From positions 1 through 8,618 of the forward strand of contig JAWOGN010000243.1 in the NCBI GenBank assembly GCA_046496815.1: DNA of 8,618 nt, read 5' to 3'. Of this stretch, positions 1 to 6,221 are shown in pieces (the stretch's first letter is position 1; the number at the start of each line of letters is the position of its first letter). The DNA comes from JAWOGN01 sp046496815 (GTDB lineage Bacteria > Desulfobacterota > DSM-4660 > Desulfatiglandales > Desulfatiglandaceae). The position numbers and the translations under genes were made by a program. The notes beneath the pieces are model-generated. The model ran no database searches, had not been told where the DNA came from, and saw only the letters and a list, made by a program, of their open reading frames with translations.

Positions 1-423
1 CCGGTGCTGACCGCTTATGAGAATGTGGAATACCCGCTTTTCATGGTTCAGGACGTTCCCGCTGCGAAACGAAAAACGCAGGTGCAGGATCTTCTCGCGG
101 CCGTGGGGATGATCGACCAGCAACACAAGATGCCCGATCAGATCTCCGGGGGCCAGAAACAGCGTGTGGCCATCGCCAGGGCCCTTGTGACCCATCCGGA
201 ACTGGTTCTCGCCGATGAACCCACGGCCAATCTTGACTACGACACGGCCATGAGCATCCTCGCCCTGATGAAAAAGATCCGGGAGGAACTGAATACCACC
301 TTTGTGTTTTCCACCCATGACGCCCGCATCATCGGCGAGGCTGAGAGCACCTACCGGATGGAAGACGGCATGTTGGAAACCACTGGAAATGGGGGCGCGC
401 CTGCACATGATGAATCTTTTTAA
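1..423 (+). CDS. ABC transporter ATP-binding subunit, LolD/MacB type (5' partial)
   Basis: This is the C-terminal 140 residues of an ABC ATPase; the frame is open to the first base, so the Walker A half lies upstream of the window. It begins just after the Q-loop region (LTAYENVEYPL). The ABC signature SGGQKQRVAIARAL (about residues 48-61 of the visible part), Walker B with catalytic Glu (LVLADEPTANLD) and the H-loop (FSTHD) are all intact, so the domain should hydrolyse ATP. The spacing and wording are those of the LolD/MacB/FtsE-like group that pairs with FtsX-type permeases, which fits the next gene, overlapping by 17 nt. Inferred role: energising envelope export of a lipoprotein, lipid or similar substrate at the inner membrane. 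The exact substrate cannot be told from the sequence. Confidence 0.93.
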   Translation, partial: PVLTAYENVEYPLFMVQDVPAAKRKTQVQDLLAAVGMIDQQHKMPDQISGGQKQRVAIARALVTHPELVLADEPTANLDYDTAMSILALMKKIREELNTTFVFSTHDARIIGEAESTYRMEDGMLETTGNGGAPAHDESF

Positions 424-1645
424 AATCGCCGCAAGAAATCTTTCCAGGTACAAGAGACGGACCGTGCTGACCTTGTCGCTGATTGTCGTCGGTGTCCTCT
501 TTGTGACAGGCTTCATGGCTGTCACCGGGTCCTTCAAAACCATGATGGTGGGCCAGATCACCGATTCCTTTTTAGGACACCTGCAGATCCACCGCAAGGG
601 TTACGTGGCCGCCATAGAGACCCTGCCCCTGACCATGAACATGAAACCCCGGGCCGTCAAAACGGTGGAAACCCGCTTACGGGAGATCCCGGACATTGAA
701 GCCTACTCCATGAGGATCAAGTTCGGCGGCATGTTCAGCAATTTCCTTGAAACCACGAATATTCGGCTGAACGGGATCGACCCTGAAAAAGAAACGAAAA
801 CCGTTCCGTTGCTCCTGCCCAGGGTTATGAAAGGGCAGAGAAGCCTGAGTCACGGGGAGATTTTGGTCCCTGAGCTCCTTGCAAAGGGCATGAAGGTGAA
901 GGTCGGAGATATGGTGGTGGTCATCGCCACCAACAAGGACGGTTCAGTCAATGGAAAACAACTCAAGGTCGGAGGCATCCTGGAGAGTGCGACCGGTCCC
1001 GGGGGCCGGGACGGTTACCTTCACATAGAAGATGCCGCGGAAATTCTCAGGATGGAGGAGATGGAAATCAGCGAGATCGCGGTGAGGGTCAAGGACTTCA
1101 GCGGCCTTCAGGAGGTTTACCACCGATTGGAAGCCGAACTTTCGGGCGAACAAAACAAAGACGGGAAGCCCGTCTTTGAGGTGCACACCTGGGAAAAACT
1201 TTCTCCCTTTTACAATATCGCCCGCATGATTGACATCATGACATTCTTTATCAAGCTGATGCTCATTGCGGTCGTGCTTATCAGCATCATGAACGTGATG
1301 ATCATGGCGGTCTATGAGAGAGTGAGAGAAATCGGGACCATCGCCGCCATCGGGACCCTGCCGCGGAGGATCCTTTCCATGTTCTTGATTGAAGGATTCC
1401 TCCTCGGCGCCGTGGGTGCAGCCGTCGGGAGTCTCTTGAGCATCGTTCTGGTCTATGGGATCAACCTGGCGGAATTCACCTATGATTTCAGCAGGCAAAC
1501 GGGCATTGTTCTCAAGACCGCCGTAAACCTTCAGGACATCTCGGTAATCTCAGGCATTGTCATTGCCGTGGCGGTTGTCGCAAGCCTTCAGCCCGCCTTC
1601 AAAGCATCCCGCATGGACCCGATCCAGGCGTTGGGATATGTCTAG
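407..1645 (+). CDS. ABC transporter permease, FtsX/MacB (LolC/E-like) family
   Basis: A 412-residue inner-membrane permease. Layout: a cytoplasmic start (NLFKIAARNLSRYKRRT), TM1 at about 20-40, a periplasmic MacB-core-like domain from about 45 to 270, then three C-terminal membrane segments (about 277-302, 328-354, 377-395). The FtsX-domain signature is clear: ERVREIGTIAAIG after TM2, FLIEGFLLGAVGAAVG in TM3, and the terminal PAFKASRMDPIQALGYV. One TM plus a large periplasmic domain plus three TMs is the type VII ABC (MacB/LolCE) topology. Two ATG codons (407 and 410) are in tandem; the first is used here, and only a weak G-rich stretch lies ahead of it. The overlap with the ATPase frame points to translational coupling. 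Followed 15 nt later by the NifX-like gene. LolC/E, MacB-like exporter and generic FtsX family are not distinguishable here. Confidence 0.92.
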   Translation: MMNLFKIAARNLSRYKRRTVLTLSLIVVGVLFVTGFMAVTGSFKTMMVGQITDSFLGHLQIHRKGYVAAIETLPLTMNMKPRAVKTVETRLREIPDIEAYSMRIKFGGMFSNFLETTNIRLNGIDPEKETKTVPLLLPRVMKGQRSLSHGEILVPELLAKGMKVKVGDMVVVIATNKDGSVNGKQLKVGGILESATGPGGRDGYLHIEDAAEILRMEEMEISEIAVRVKDFSGLQEVYHRLEAELSGEQNKDGKPVFEVHTWEKLSPFYNIARMIDIMTFFIKLMLIAVVLISIMNVMIMAVYERVREIGTIAAIGTLPRRILSMFLIEGFLLGAVGAAVGSLLSIVLVYGINLAEFTYDFSRQTGIVLKTAVNLQDISVISGIVIAVAVVASLQPAFKASRMDPIQALGYV

Positions 1646-1653
1646 AAAGGAGG
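1646..1653 (+). promoter_or_regulatory. Strong Shine-Dalgarno for the NifX-like gene
   Basis: AAAGGAGG lies 7 nt before ATG 1661, starting at the permease stop codon. It fixes the start of the small exported protein and argues that this short gene is truly translated. Confidence 0.8.
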
Positions 1654-1660
1654 TTCAACG

Positions 1661-2050
1661 ATGAAAAAGACGATACAGGCTGCTCTGTTTTTGATCTTCC
1701 TCATGACGAGCTTGGTCTCTGCTGAGGATACGGGTAAAATCGCCGTGGCCGCTGAGGGAAACACCCCGGCCGCCGGGGTGAGCGGGATGGCGGCCCGCAG
1801 CCCTTATTTCTTGATATTTGACCGGGCCGGCGCCTTGTTGGAAACCCTCGAAAACCCTTACAAAACAGCCCAAAGGGGAGCGGGGGCTTCGGTCGTACCC
1901 TTCCTGGCTGAAAAAGGAGTGACGCTTGTTGTCGCCGGTAACTTCGGGCCAAAAATGATCCGGACCATGCAAAGCCGAGGCATGGAGTCCTTGGAGTTTC
2001 AGGGGAGCACCGAGGCGGCCGTGACGAAGATCCTGGAAGGAAGCAAATAG
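1661..2050 (+). CDS. Exported NifX/NifB-fold (dinitrogenase Fe-Mo cofactor family) protein
   Basis: A 129-residue protein. Residues 1-21 are a classical Sec signal peptide: MKK, a hydrophobic core, then a SLVSA cleavage site. The mature part follows the NifX/NifB C-terminal domain pattern: KIAVAAEGN, then ARSPYFLIFD, then ENPYK, then a Gly-rich GAGASVVPFLAEKGVTLVVAGNFGPK stretch split over about residues 74-98, and an alternating alpha/beta end. Family members in the cytoplasm bind Fe-S or FeMo-cofactor clusters, but this protein is exported and its mature part has no Cys and no His. The position where many relatives carry HFG reads MAA (about 43-45). Metal-cluster binding is therefore doubtful, and a different ligand or a structural role is possible. 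It sits inside an ABC-permease/LolA-like operon, 28 nt before the next gene. Fold assignment is fairly secure; function unknown. Confidence 0.82.
   Translation: MKKTIQAALFLIFLMTSLVSAEDTGKIAVAAEGNTPAAGVSGMAARSPYFLIFDRAGALLETLENPYKTAQRGAGASVVPFLAEKGVTLVVAGNFGPKMIRTMQSRGMESLEFQGSTEAAVTKILEGSK
1762..1780. repeat. 19-nt GC-rich palindrome inside the NifX-like gene
   Basis: CACCCCGGC and its exact reverse complement GCCGGGGTG are separated by one base. As RNA it would fold into a 7-8 bp stem with a small loop near codons 34-40. It may be a by-product of high GC codon choice, or a structure that slows translation just after the signal peptide. Confidence 0.45.
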
Positions 2051-2078
2051 CCGTTGCGGCGGAAAAGAAAGGGGAAAT

Positions 2079-2810
2079 ATGATTTTCAAAGGACTTGTGT
2101 TCATTCTGGCACTCAGCGTCACCGTCCCGGCCTCGGCCGTGGACGGCGTCGAGCTTCTCAAGACAGTGGACCGTAACCTCGCTCCCCCTTCCTATGAGAT
2201 GTACAGGAAGCTCATCAACATCGAGCCGGACGGCAGGAAAAAGGAGTTTGTCCTCTTCACCGTAAAAAAAGGCAAGGACAAAGTAGCGGCACTTTTTATC
2301 TCCCCGGCCAGTGAAAAAGGGCGAAGCACCTTGCGGGTGGGGGAAAACATGTGGCTTTACATTCCCGGTGTGGGAAAGCCCGTCAGGATCACGAGCCTTC
2401 AATCCGTTGTGGGAGGTGTGTTCAACAACGCCGACATCATGCAGCTTGACTATTACGAAGAGTACGACGTGAACCGGATTGAGGATCAGGATAAGGAATA
2501 TCTGCTTCACCTCAAAGCCAGGACGAAGAGCGTGGCTTACGACCGGCTGAAGATGTGGGTTGACAAGCAAGCCCTGGTGCCCACCAAGATCGAGTGCATG
2601 ACTGAGGCGTCCATGCTGATCAAGACGCTCTATTTCAAGGAGACGAAGGATTTCGGCGACGGGATTGTGAGACCCTCCGTGATGGAGACGGATAGCCCAC
2701 TTTACAAAGGCTATAAATCCGTCATGCTGTTTGCCAATATCAGGGAGAGGGAACTTAGCAATGAGGTTTTTACCCTCACCTTCATGTCCGACCTGGATTC
2801 CTTGCGATAG
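2079..2810 (+). CDS. Exported LolA-like outer-membrane lipoprotein-sorting protein
   Basis: A 243-residue protein beginning with a Sec signal peptide (MIFKGLVFILALSVTVPASA, cleavage before VDG). The mature part reads like the LolA-like family often named outer membrane lipoprotein-sorting protein: an N-terminal helix (GVELLKTVDRNLAPPSYEM), then a run of beta strands with the family's WLYIPGVGKPVRI-type motif (about residues 91-103), a QSVVGGVFNNADIM segment and YYEEYDV, and later WVDKQALVPTKIE. Such proteins carry lipoproteins or lipids across the periplasm, or sit in the outer membrane facing LolCDE/MacB-like exporters. Its place after an FtsX-type permease and its ATPase supports that. ATG 2079 is chosen because AAAGGGG precedes it closely (2068-2074) and it starts the signal peptide. 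A hairpin overlaps the stop codon. Confidence 0.85.
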   Translation: MIFKGLVFILALSVTVPASAVDGVELLKTVDRNLAPPSYEMYRKLINIEPDGRKKEFVLFTVKKGKDKVAALFISPASEKGRSTLRVGENMWLYIPGVGKPVRITSLQSVVGGVFNNADIMQLDYYEEYDVNRIEDQDKEYLLHLKARTKSVAYDRLKMWVDKQALVPTKIECMTEASMLIKTLYFKETKDFGDGIVRPSVMETDSPLYKGYKSVMLFANIRERELSNEVFTLTFMSDLDSLR

Positions 2811-2845
2811 CAGGAATCCCTGGAGAAAGCTTCATTTCATTTTTT
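2795..2845 (+). terminator. Possible weak terminator after the ABC/LolA-like operon
   Basis: Arms GGATTCCT (2795-2802) and AGGAATCC (2812-2819) form a perfect 8-bp stem with a 9-nt loop that includes the TAG stop. A run of six T lies at 2840-2845, about 20 nt past the stem, too far for a textbook intrinsic terminator. The site lies at the end of the plus-strand operon, where minus-strand sequence converges, which is the only contextual support. Confidence 0.3.
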
Positions 2846-3089
2846 GTAACGATTTAGATTTTTGAAAGAACTCGTGAGCAGAACAACAGGGGCCGTTGGG
2901 ATCATAACCGCCTCCCGGTCGGAGGTCTGCGGGTCCGGTGTCCCGCCCGATGACGGCCGAAACCCACGGGGCAATCAATCGTAGCGTAGGCTGGGATCGC
3001 AGCAAGGCCGACCCGAGGCTGATCCGACTCCAATCGATTTTCACCTCAAAGCCATGAAGCTTAAAGAGTTTTATGGTTTTTCCAAACAT
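2832..3089 (-). pseudogene. Truncated M50 site-2-protease-like gene fragment
   Basis: Reading the minus strand from ATG 3089, with a GGGGGAG Shine-Dalgarno 6-7 nt ahead (plus-strand C-run about 3096-3102), the first 20 or so residues are MFGKTIKLFKLHGFEVKIDW. This strongly resembles the start of M50-family (site-2 protease) membrane proteins, which open with a similar KLFKLxGFEVKIDxSW segment before their first TM helix. After about position 3027 the frame continues for 65 more codons with no hydrophobic helices, no HExxH motif and a composition unlike a membrane protease. The simplest reading is a gene that lost everything past its 5' end through deletion or insertion. The resemblance is from memory of the family; a small unrelated protein is the alternative. 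This fragment occupies most of the 349-nt stretch between the LolA-like gene and the response regulator. Confidence 0.5.
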
Positions 3090-3159
3090 GTGTGATCTCC
3101 CCCATTCTCTAAAGCCTTCCACCCGGGGTCGCTCCCTGCGTGCCTTCCTGAAGCACTTA

Positions 3160-3531
3160 TCATTTGGGAGAAATTATGAATTTCACCCTTTCCAGTATGT
3201 CCTGGGCCGTCGACGCCTTTTTGGAGATAAAAAAATCGACTCCGGACGCAAACGCAGCCTCCTGATACTCGGATGAGTCATAGCTTGTAATCATGATGAT
3301 CACGATCTCAGGGTGGGCCGCCTTGATTCTTTTCGTCAACTGAAAACCGTTCTCTCCCGGCAATCGCACGTCCATGAAGATGAGGTCGGGAGCTTGTTTT
3401 TTGGTGCTTTTTATGGCTCCATTTCCATCCGCTGCCTCTCTGATGTGCGTAGAGGGAAACCTTGCAAGCAAAATGCGTTTGAGCGTTTTCCGAAACGCCG
3501 CATTGTCATCCACGATCAAAATGTCAGGCAT
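3160..3531 (-). CDS. Stand-alone receiver-domain response regulator
   Basis: A 123-residue CheY-like receiver with no output domain. All key residues are present: the acidic pair D8-D9 (LIVDDN), the phospho-acceptor D54 (IFMDVRLPGENG), T82 in the switch position (IMITSYD) and K104 (FFISKK). It is therefore expected to be phosphorylated by a histidine kinase and to signal through protein-protein contact, or to act as a phosphate sink. Sequence flavour is that of the NarL-type receivers from which a DNA-binding domain has been lost or never joined. ATG is at 3529-3531, with a GAGGAG Shine-Dalgarno 6 nt ahead. The gene starts 2 nt after the stop of a 61-codon ORF, so the two are probably co-transcribed, away from the atp operon. 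No kinase gene is visible in the window; the cognate partner may be lost or elsewhere. Confidence 0.93.
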   Translation of the reverse strand: MPDILIVDDNAAFRKTLKRILLARFPSTHIREAADGNGAIKSTKKQAPDLIFMDVRLPGENGFQLTKRIKAAHPEIVIIMITSYDSSEYQEAAFASGVDFFISKKASTAQDILERVKFIISPK

Positions 3532-3533
3532 GC

Positions 3534-3719
3534 TTATCTCCTCAGCTCCTTCAGATCAACCACAAACAGGGTTTGCCGGACGGTATCGGGGTTTTGTATC
3601 GACACTTTACTTGCCTTTTCGAGGATGGTATATGGGTGAAATCCTGTATAAGGGATCAGTTTCTCCTTTATTTGACGGCTAAGACGTTCAAAAAATCGTT
3701 TCACTCCCCGGGGGTTCAT
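3534..3719 (-). CDS. Hypothetical 61-residue protein upstream of the response regulator
   Basis: Not recognised. ATG 3719 opens a 61-residue basic, mostly soluble-looking protein (starts MNPRGVKRFFERLSRQIKEK, ends VVDLKELRR) whose stop is 2 nt ahead of the response regulator ATG and whose last codons contain that gene's Shine-Dalgarno. Its start codon overlaps, in ATGA fashion, the stop of an upstream reading frame in another phase. There is no convincing Shine-Dalgarno of its own, so it would depend on coupling. A longer TTG-start version reaching 3836 is possible but its extra residues look non-coding. It could be a true small partner of the receiver or the relic of a frameshifted larger gene. 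Low confidence in function, moderate in existence. Confidence 0.45.
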   Translation of the reverse strand: MNPRGVKRFFERLSRQIKEKLIPYTGFHPYTILEKASKVSIQNPDTVRQTLFVVDLKELRR

Positions 3720-3832
3720 GCCATGCCCGTTTCGGCGATAAGCCGAAAATTTTCCTCCAAGGCCTGACCCAACAGCCGCATACACCGCTTGAAGCGCTGG
3801 AATACGGTCTTGACCCCATTCCCTCGGGCGCC
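3716..3832 (-). pseudogene. 3' remnant of a lost gene ahead of the small ORF
   Basis: A 38-codon open stretch lies between an in-frame stop at 3833-3835 and TGA at 3716-3718. Its last 27 residues (from QRFKRCMRLLGQ through LIAETGMA) look like a genuine amphipathic helix and use mostly G/C third positions, while no plausible start exists at the front. The stop overlaps ATG 3719 of the next ORF. I read it as the tail of a larger minus-strand gene whose body was removed near the border with the atp operon. The parent protein is not recognisable. Confidence 0.35.
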
Positions 3833-3931
3833 TCAATCCGTTAGCATAGATTAATGTGCTTCCGGGAGGAATTCTGGAAGCGGCAGACAGGGTGCCGGCT
3901 AAAAACGAAGGTCTTATTTTCGAGACAAACG

Positions 3932-5320
3932 ATGAATGAAAAACAACACAACAGTGGGACTGTGATGTCCGTGCGGGGCAGCGTGGTGGATGCTCATTTT
4001 CCCAAGCGACTCCCCCCGATTCTCAACGTGTTGAAGGCAGGGGATGCGGGGAACATTAACATTGAAGTTATCATTCACCTGGATACCAAACGGATTCGAG
4101 GCATCGCGCTCAACTCCGCACAGGGCCTTGCGCAAGGTTCCGCCGTCATAGACACGGGCTCTCCCCTCAAGGTGCCGGTAGGGAAACGCTTGATGGGAAG
4201 GGTATTCAATGTTTTCGGAGAGACCATTGACAGGGGGGAGCCGCTCAGTGGGGGCCAATGGCGTTCCATCCATCAGGAACCCGTTCCGCTGGACAGGCAG
4301 TCAACCGCATCGGAGATTTTCATAACGGGGATCAAGGCAATTGATGTCCTGTCGCCCTTGGAATTGGGTGGAAAGGCCGGCCTGTTCGGGGGTGCGGGTG
4401 TGGGCAAAACGGTCCTCATCATGGAAATGATCAACAACATGGTGGGTGGCCATGAGGGTGTCAGTCTCTTTTGCGGAATCGGCGAGCGGGTTCGAGAGGG
4501 TGAAGAGCTCTACCGGGAGATGAAGGAGGCGGGGGTCTTGGAGAGCACGGTGATGGTCTTCGGCCAGATGAACGAGCCGCCGGGAGCCAGGTTTCGTGTG
4601 GGGCACGCGGCACTTACCATGGCGGAATATTTCCGCGATGAAATGAGACAGGATGTTTTGCTCCTCATAGACAATATTTTTCGTTTTGTGCAGGCAGGCA
4701 TGGAGGTCTCCGGACTACTGGGGCAGCTTCCGTCGCGGTTGGGATATCAACCGACGCTGGGGACGGAACTCGCCGGTCTGGAGGAGAGAATCAGCAACAC
4801 GGCTACGGGTGCCATTACTTCCATTCAGGCGGTTTATGTGCCGGCGGATGATTTCACGGACCCTGCCGCCGTTCATACATTCGGTCACCTCTCGGCTTCC
4901 ATCGTCCTCTCTCGCAAGAAGGCAAGTGAGGGGTTGTACCCTGCCATCGACCCGCTCCAGTCCGGATCCAAAATGCTGGTGCCCCACATCGTAGGCGATA
5001 GACATTATCGCATCGCACAGAAGATGCGAAACACGCTTGCGGACTACGAGGATCTCAAAGATATTATCGCCATGCTCGGCATTGAAGAGCTGTCTCAGGC
5101 AGATCGGCAGACCGTTTACCGGGCTCGAAGGCTGGAACGTTTTCTCACCCAACCCTTTTTTGTCACAGAACAGTTCACGGGCCATGAAGGAAAAACGATA
5201 GACCTGGCGGATGCGCTCGACGGGTGTGAGCGCATCCTGAACGACGAATTCTCAGATTATCCCGAGAGAAGCCTTTACATGATCGGAAAGGTCGATGAAG
5301 CACAAAAGGGCAGTCATTAG
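3932..5320 (+). CDS. atpD: N-ATPase F1 beta subunit
   Basis: A 462-residue catalytic beta subunit of the alternative (N-type) F-ATPase. Visible parts: an N-terminal beta-barrel (about 8-75), P-loop GGAGVGKT at 153-160, the catalytic Glu region GIGERVREGEEL with E185, Walker B VLLLIDNIFRF with D247, the GYQPTLGTEL segment near 271, and the PADDFTDPA catalytic-site loop near 304. The DELSEED-loop equivalent reads EELSQADR (385-392), less acidic than in housekeeping enzymes. It is the first gene of the operon, as expected for N-ATPases where beta leads; housekeeping operons place atpD late. ATG 3932 is preferred because MNEKQHNSGTVMSVRGSVVD aligns with beta N-termini, but it has no good Shine-Dalgarno. 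An in-frame ATG at 3854 would add 26 residues without precedent. I see no convincing promoter in 3837-3931. Confidence 0.95.
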   Translation: MNEKQHNSGTVMSVRGSVVDAHFPKRLPPILNVLKAGDAGNINIEVIIHLDTKRIRGIALNSAQGLAQGSAVIDTGSPLKVPVGKRLMGRVFNVFGETIDRGEPLSGGQWRSIHQEPVPLDRQSTASEIFITGIKAIDVLSPLELGGKAGLFGGAGVGKTVLIMEMINNMVGGHEGVSLFCGIGERVREGEELYREMKEAGVLESTVMVFGQMNEPPGARFRVGHAALTMAEYFRDEMRQDVLLLIDNIFRFVQAGMEVSGLLGQLPSRLGYQPTLGTELAGLEERISNTATGAITSIQAVYVPADDFTDPAAVHTFGHLSASIVLSRKKASEGLYPAIDPLQSGSKMLVPHIVGDRHYRIAQKMRNTLADYEDLKDIIAMLGIEELSQADRQTVYRARRLERFLTQPFFVTEQFTGHEGKTIDLADALDGCERILNDEFSDYPERSLYMIGKVDEAQKGSH

Positions 5321-5322
5321 CC

Positions 5323-5337
5323 GGGTATTGGGTATTG
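5323..5337 (+). repeat. GGGTAT tandem motif in the atpD-atpC spacer
   Basis: Two GGGTATTG units follow each other directly after the atpD stop. A near copy (GGGTATGGGGTAT) lies at 6518-6530 just after the atpR stop. Both occupy intercistronic gaps, so they may be pieces of a dispersed short repeat; chance is also possible. Confidence 0.35.
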
Positions 5338-5349
5338 CGAATTAGGGAA

Positions 5350-5739
5350 ATGAAGCTAAAGATACTCCTCCCCACAGAAGTGCTCTTGGATGAAGCGGTG
5401 AGCAAGGTGACTGCGGAAGCCCAAAACGGTTCATTCTGCCTGCTCCCCGCGCACATAGATTTTGTAGCGGCACTGGTCCCCGGGCTTCTCTCCTTTGAGG
5501 CCATCGAAGGCAAAGAGGTCTTTTTGGCGGTGGACGAAGGGGTGCTGGTCAAGGCCGGCCGGAATGTATGGGTTTCCACGAGGAACGCGATTCGGGGCGA
5601 GGACCTTGGCCGGTTGCGCAAGACCGTAGAAGAGAAATTCAAAGTGCTGGATGATCGGGAAAAAACAGTCCGTTCTGCCATGGCCAAAATCGAGGCCAAT
5701 TTCGTACGACGCTTTTTGGAGATTCAGAGACGTGGCTGA
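5350..5739 (+). CDS. atpC: N-ATPase F1 epsilon subunit
   Basis: A 129-residue epsilon-type central stalk subunit. The N-terminal beta-sandwich is clear: MKLKILLPTEVLLDE, then NGSFCLLPAHIDFVAALVPG (26-45), which is the alternative-ATPase version of the usual GxFGVLPGHAPL motif, then KEVFLAVDEGVLVKAGRNVWV. The C-terminal part (about 83-129) is a charged helical segment that in housekeeping enzymes can act as an inhibitor of ATP hydrolysis. Here it has an RLRKTVEEKFKVLDDREK pattern. Lying directly after atpD and before the small membrane genes is the N-ATPase order. ATG 5350 is chosen over the TTG at 5335 because the protein aligns from MKLKI; AGGGA sits only about 2 nt ahead, so translation probably relies on reinitiation after atpD. 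Its end overlaps atpQ by 8 nt. Confidence 0.92.
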   Translation: MKLKILLPTEVLLDEAVSKVTAEAQNGSFCLLPAHIDFVAALVPGLLSFEAIEGKEVFLAVDEGVLVKAGRNVWVSTRNAIRGEDLGRLRKTVEEKFKVLDDREKTVRSAMAKIEANFVRRFLEIQRRG

Positions 5740-6043
5740 TCCTCGCCTTGAGAAAAGAGAACAGAAGCAGAAAGACTTCCTGGGAGAAGTACGCAGCAAG
5801 GAAGCGCGCAAGATGAAAGCCAGGAAAGAGGGGGATCGAAGTGTCTGGTTCGGTCTGGGTATGTTTGGCCTCGTCGGATGGGCCGTTGCCATCCCCACCC
5901 TGATCGGCGTGGCCATCGGGGTCTGGATCGACAAGACCTGGGCGGGTCCTCGCTCCTGGACCCTCATGTGTCTCATCCTAGGAGTGATCGGCGGTTGTGT
6001 GAATGCTTGGTACTGGGTGAAACGGGAGAGCGAACGTGAGTGA
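5732..6043 (+). CDS. atpQ: N-ATPase accessory membrane protein AtpQ (AtpI-like)
   Basis: A 103-residue protein related to the AtpI/ATPase gene 1 family found in N-ATPase operons. A highly charged N-terminal helix (1-36, rich in Lys/Arg/Glu) precedes a two-helix membrane hairpin: about 39-64, ending GVAIGVWIDKTW, and about 75-97, with a Gly-rich GVIGG kink. The family is thought to assist assembly of the c-ring or ion (Mg2+/Ca2+) supply; which of these holds is not settled. The GTG start at 5732 lies inside the last codons of atpC, with a GGAG about 11 nt upstream, so the two genes look translationally coupled. A longer in-frame start at 5651 would lie wholly within atpC and is rejected. The stop overlaps the next small ORF. 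Confidence 0.88.
   Translation: MADPRLEKREQKQKDFLGEVRSKEARKMKARKEGDRSVWFGLGMFGLVGWAVAIPTLIGVAIGVWIDKTWAGPRSWTLMCLILGVIGGCVNAWYWVKRESERE
6024..6030 (+). promoter_or_regulatory. Shine-Dalgarno for the small ORF between atpQ and atpR
   Basis: GGGAGAG lies inside the last codons of atpQ and the core GGGAG is 7 nt before GTG 6036. This spacing is what makes the wedged small ORF look translated rather than random. Confidence 0.5.
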
Positions 6044-6221
6044 ATACAAACTGGACGACCCGGTTGTTATATTCATCGTGCGCGGCCGACTGCGACAATG
6101 GGCCGTGCCGGCCAAGGCAAACGCCGCCATGGGGGTGGTTTCAGCGGCCACCTGTATCTTTCCACCGCGCGTTGGTCGATCATTTTTAAAAAACCGGCCC
6201 TGGAAAGGAGAGACATCATGA
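6036..6221 (+). CDS. Unrecognised 61-residue ORF wedged between atpQ and atpR
   Basis: A GTG-start frame of 61 residues (begins MSEYKLDDPVVIFIVRGRLR, ends NRPWKGETS) fills the gap between atpQ and atpR exactly. Its first 8 nt overlap the end of atpQ, and its TGA overlaps the ATG of atpR as ATGA. A good Shine-Dalgarno precedes it. The product is basic, has at most one short hydrophobic stretch (about 32-43) and shows no motif known to me. N-ATPase operons as described have no gene here. Codon use in the first two thirds resembles the neighbours, but the last third is less so. It could be a real extra subunit or assembly factor, a short coupling cistron that carries ribosomes to atpR, or an accident of an inserted 174-nt spacer. 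The coupling geometry favours translation; function unknown. Confidence 0.5.
   Translation: MSEYKLDDPVVIFIVRGRLRQWAVPAKANAAMGVVSAATCIFPPRVGRSFLKNRPWKGETS

Noticed and set aside
944..1498. 184-codon minus-strand open frame opposite the permease
   Set aside because: It lies wholly inside the recognised FtsX-type permease; the Asp/His-rich product is typical of an antisense shadow.
1701..2570. 289-codon minus-strand open frame across the NifX-like and LolA-like genes
   Set aside because: The plus strand there has two signal-peptide genes with Shine-Dalgarno sites; the minus product is rich in His, Arg and Pro with no domain.
2908..2932. GC-rich inverted sequence near the M50 fragment as a REP element
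   Set aside because: The stem is short and bulged, and no second copy is present in the window.
3811..3852. TTGACC at 3810-3815 as a -35 box for atpD with TAGATT at 3847-3852
   Set aside because: The gap between them is about 31 nt, far from 17, and no better -10 box lies at the right distance.
5431..5976. 181-codon minus-strand open frame opposite atpC and atpQ
   Set aside because: Both plus-strand genes are recognised families in the expected order; the minus product has no motif.
6098..6217. Upstream extension of atpR containing an HGGGF string
   Set aside because: The string recalls an esterase oxyanion motif, but the frame is basic and lacks hydrolase context; the strong Shine-Dalgarno points to ATG 6218.
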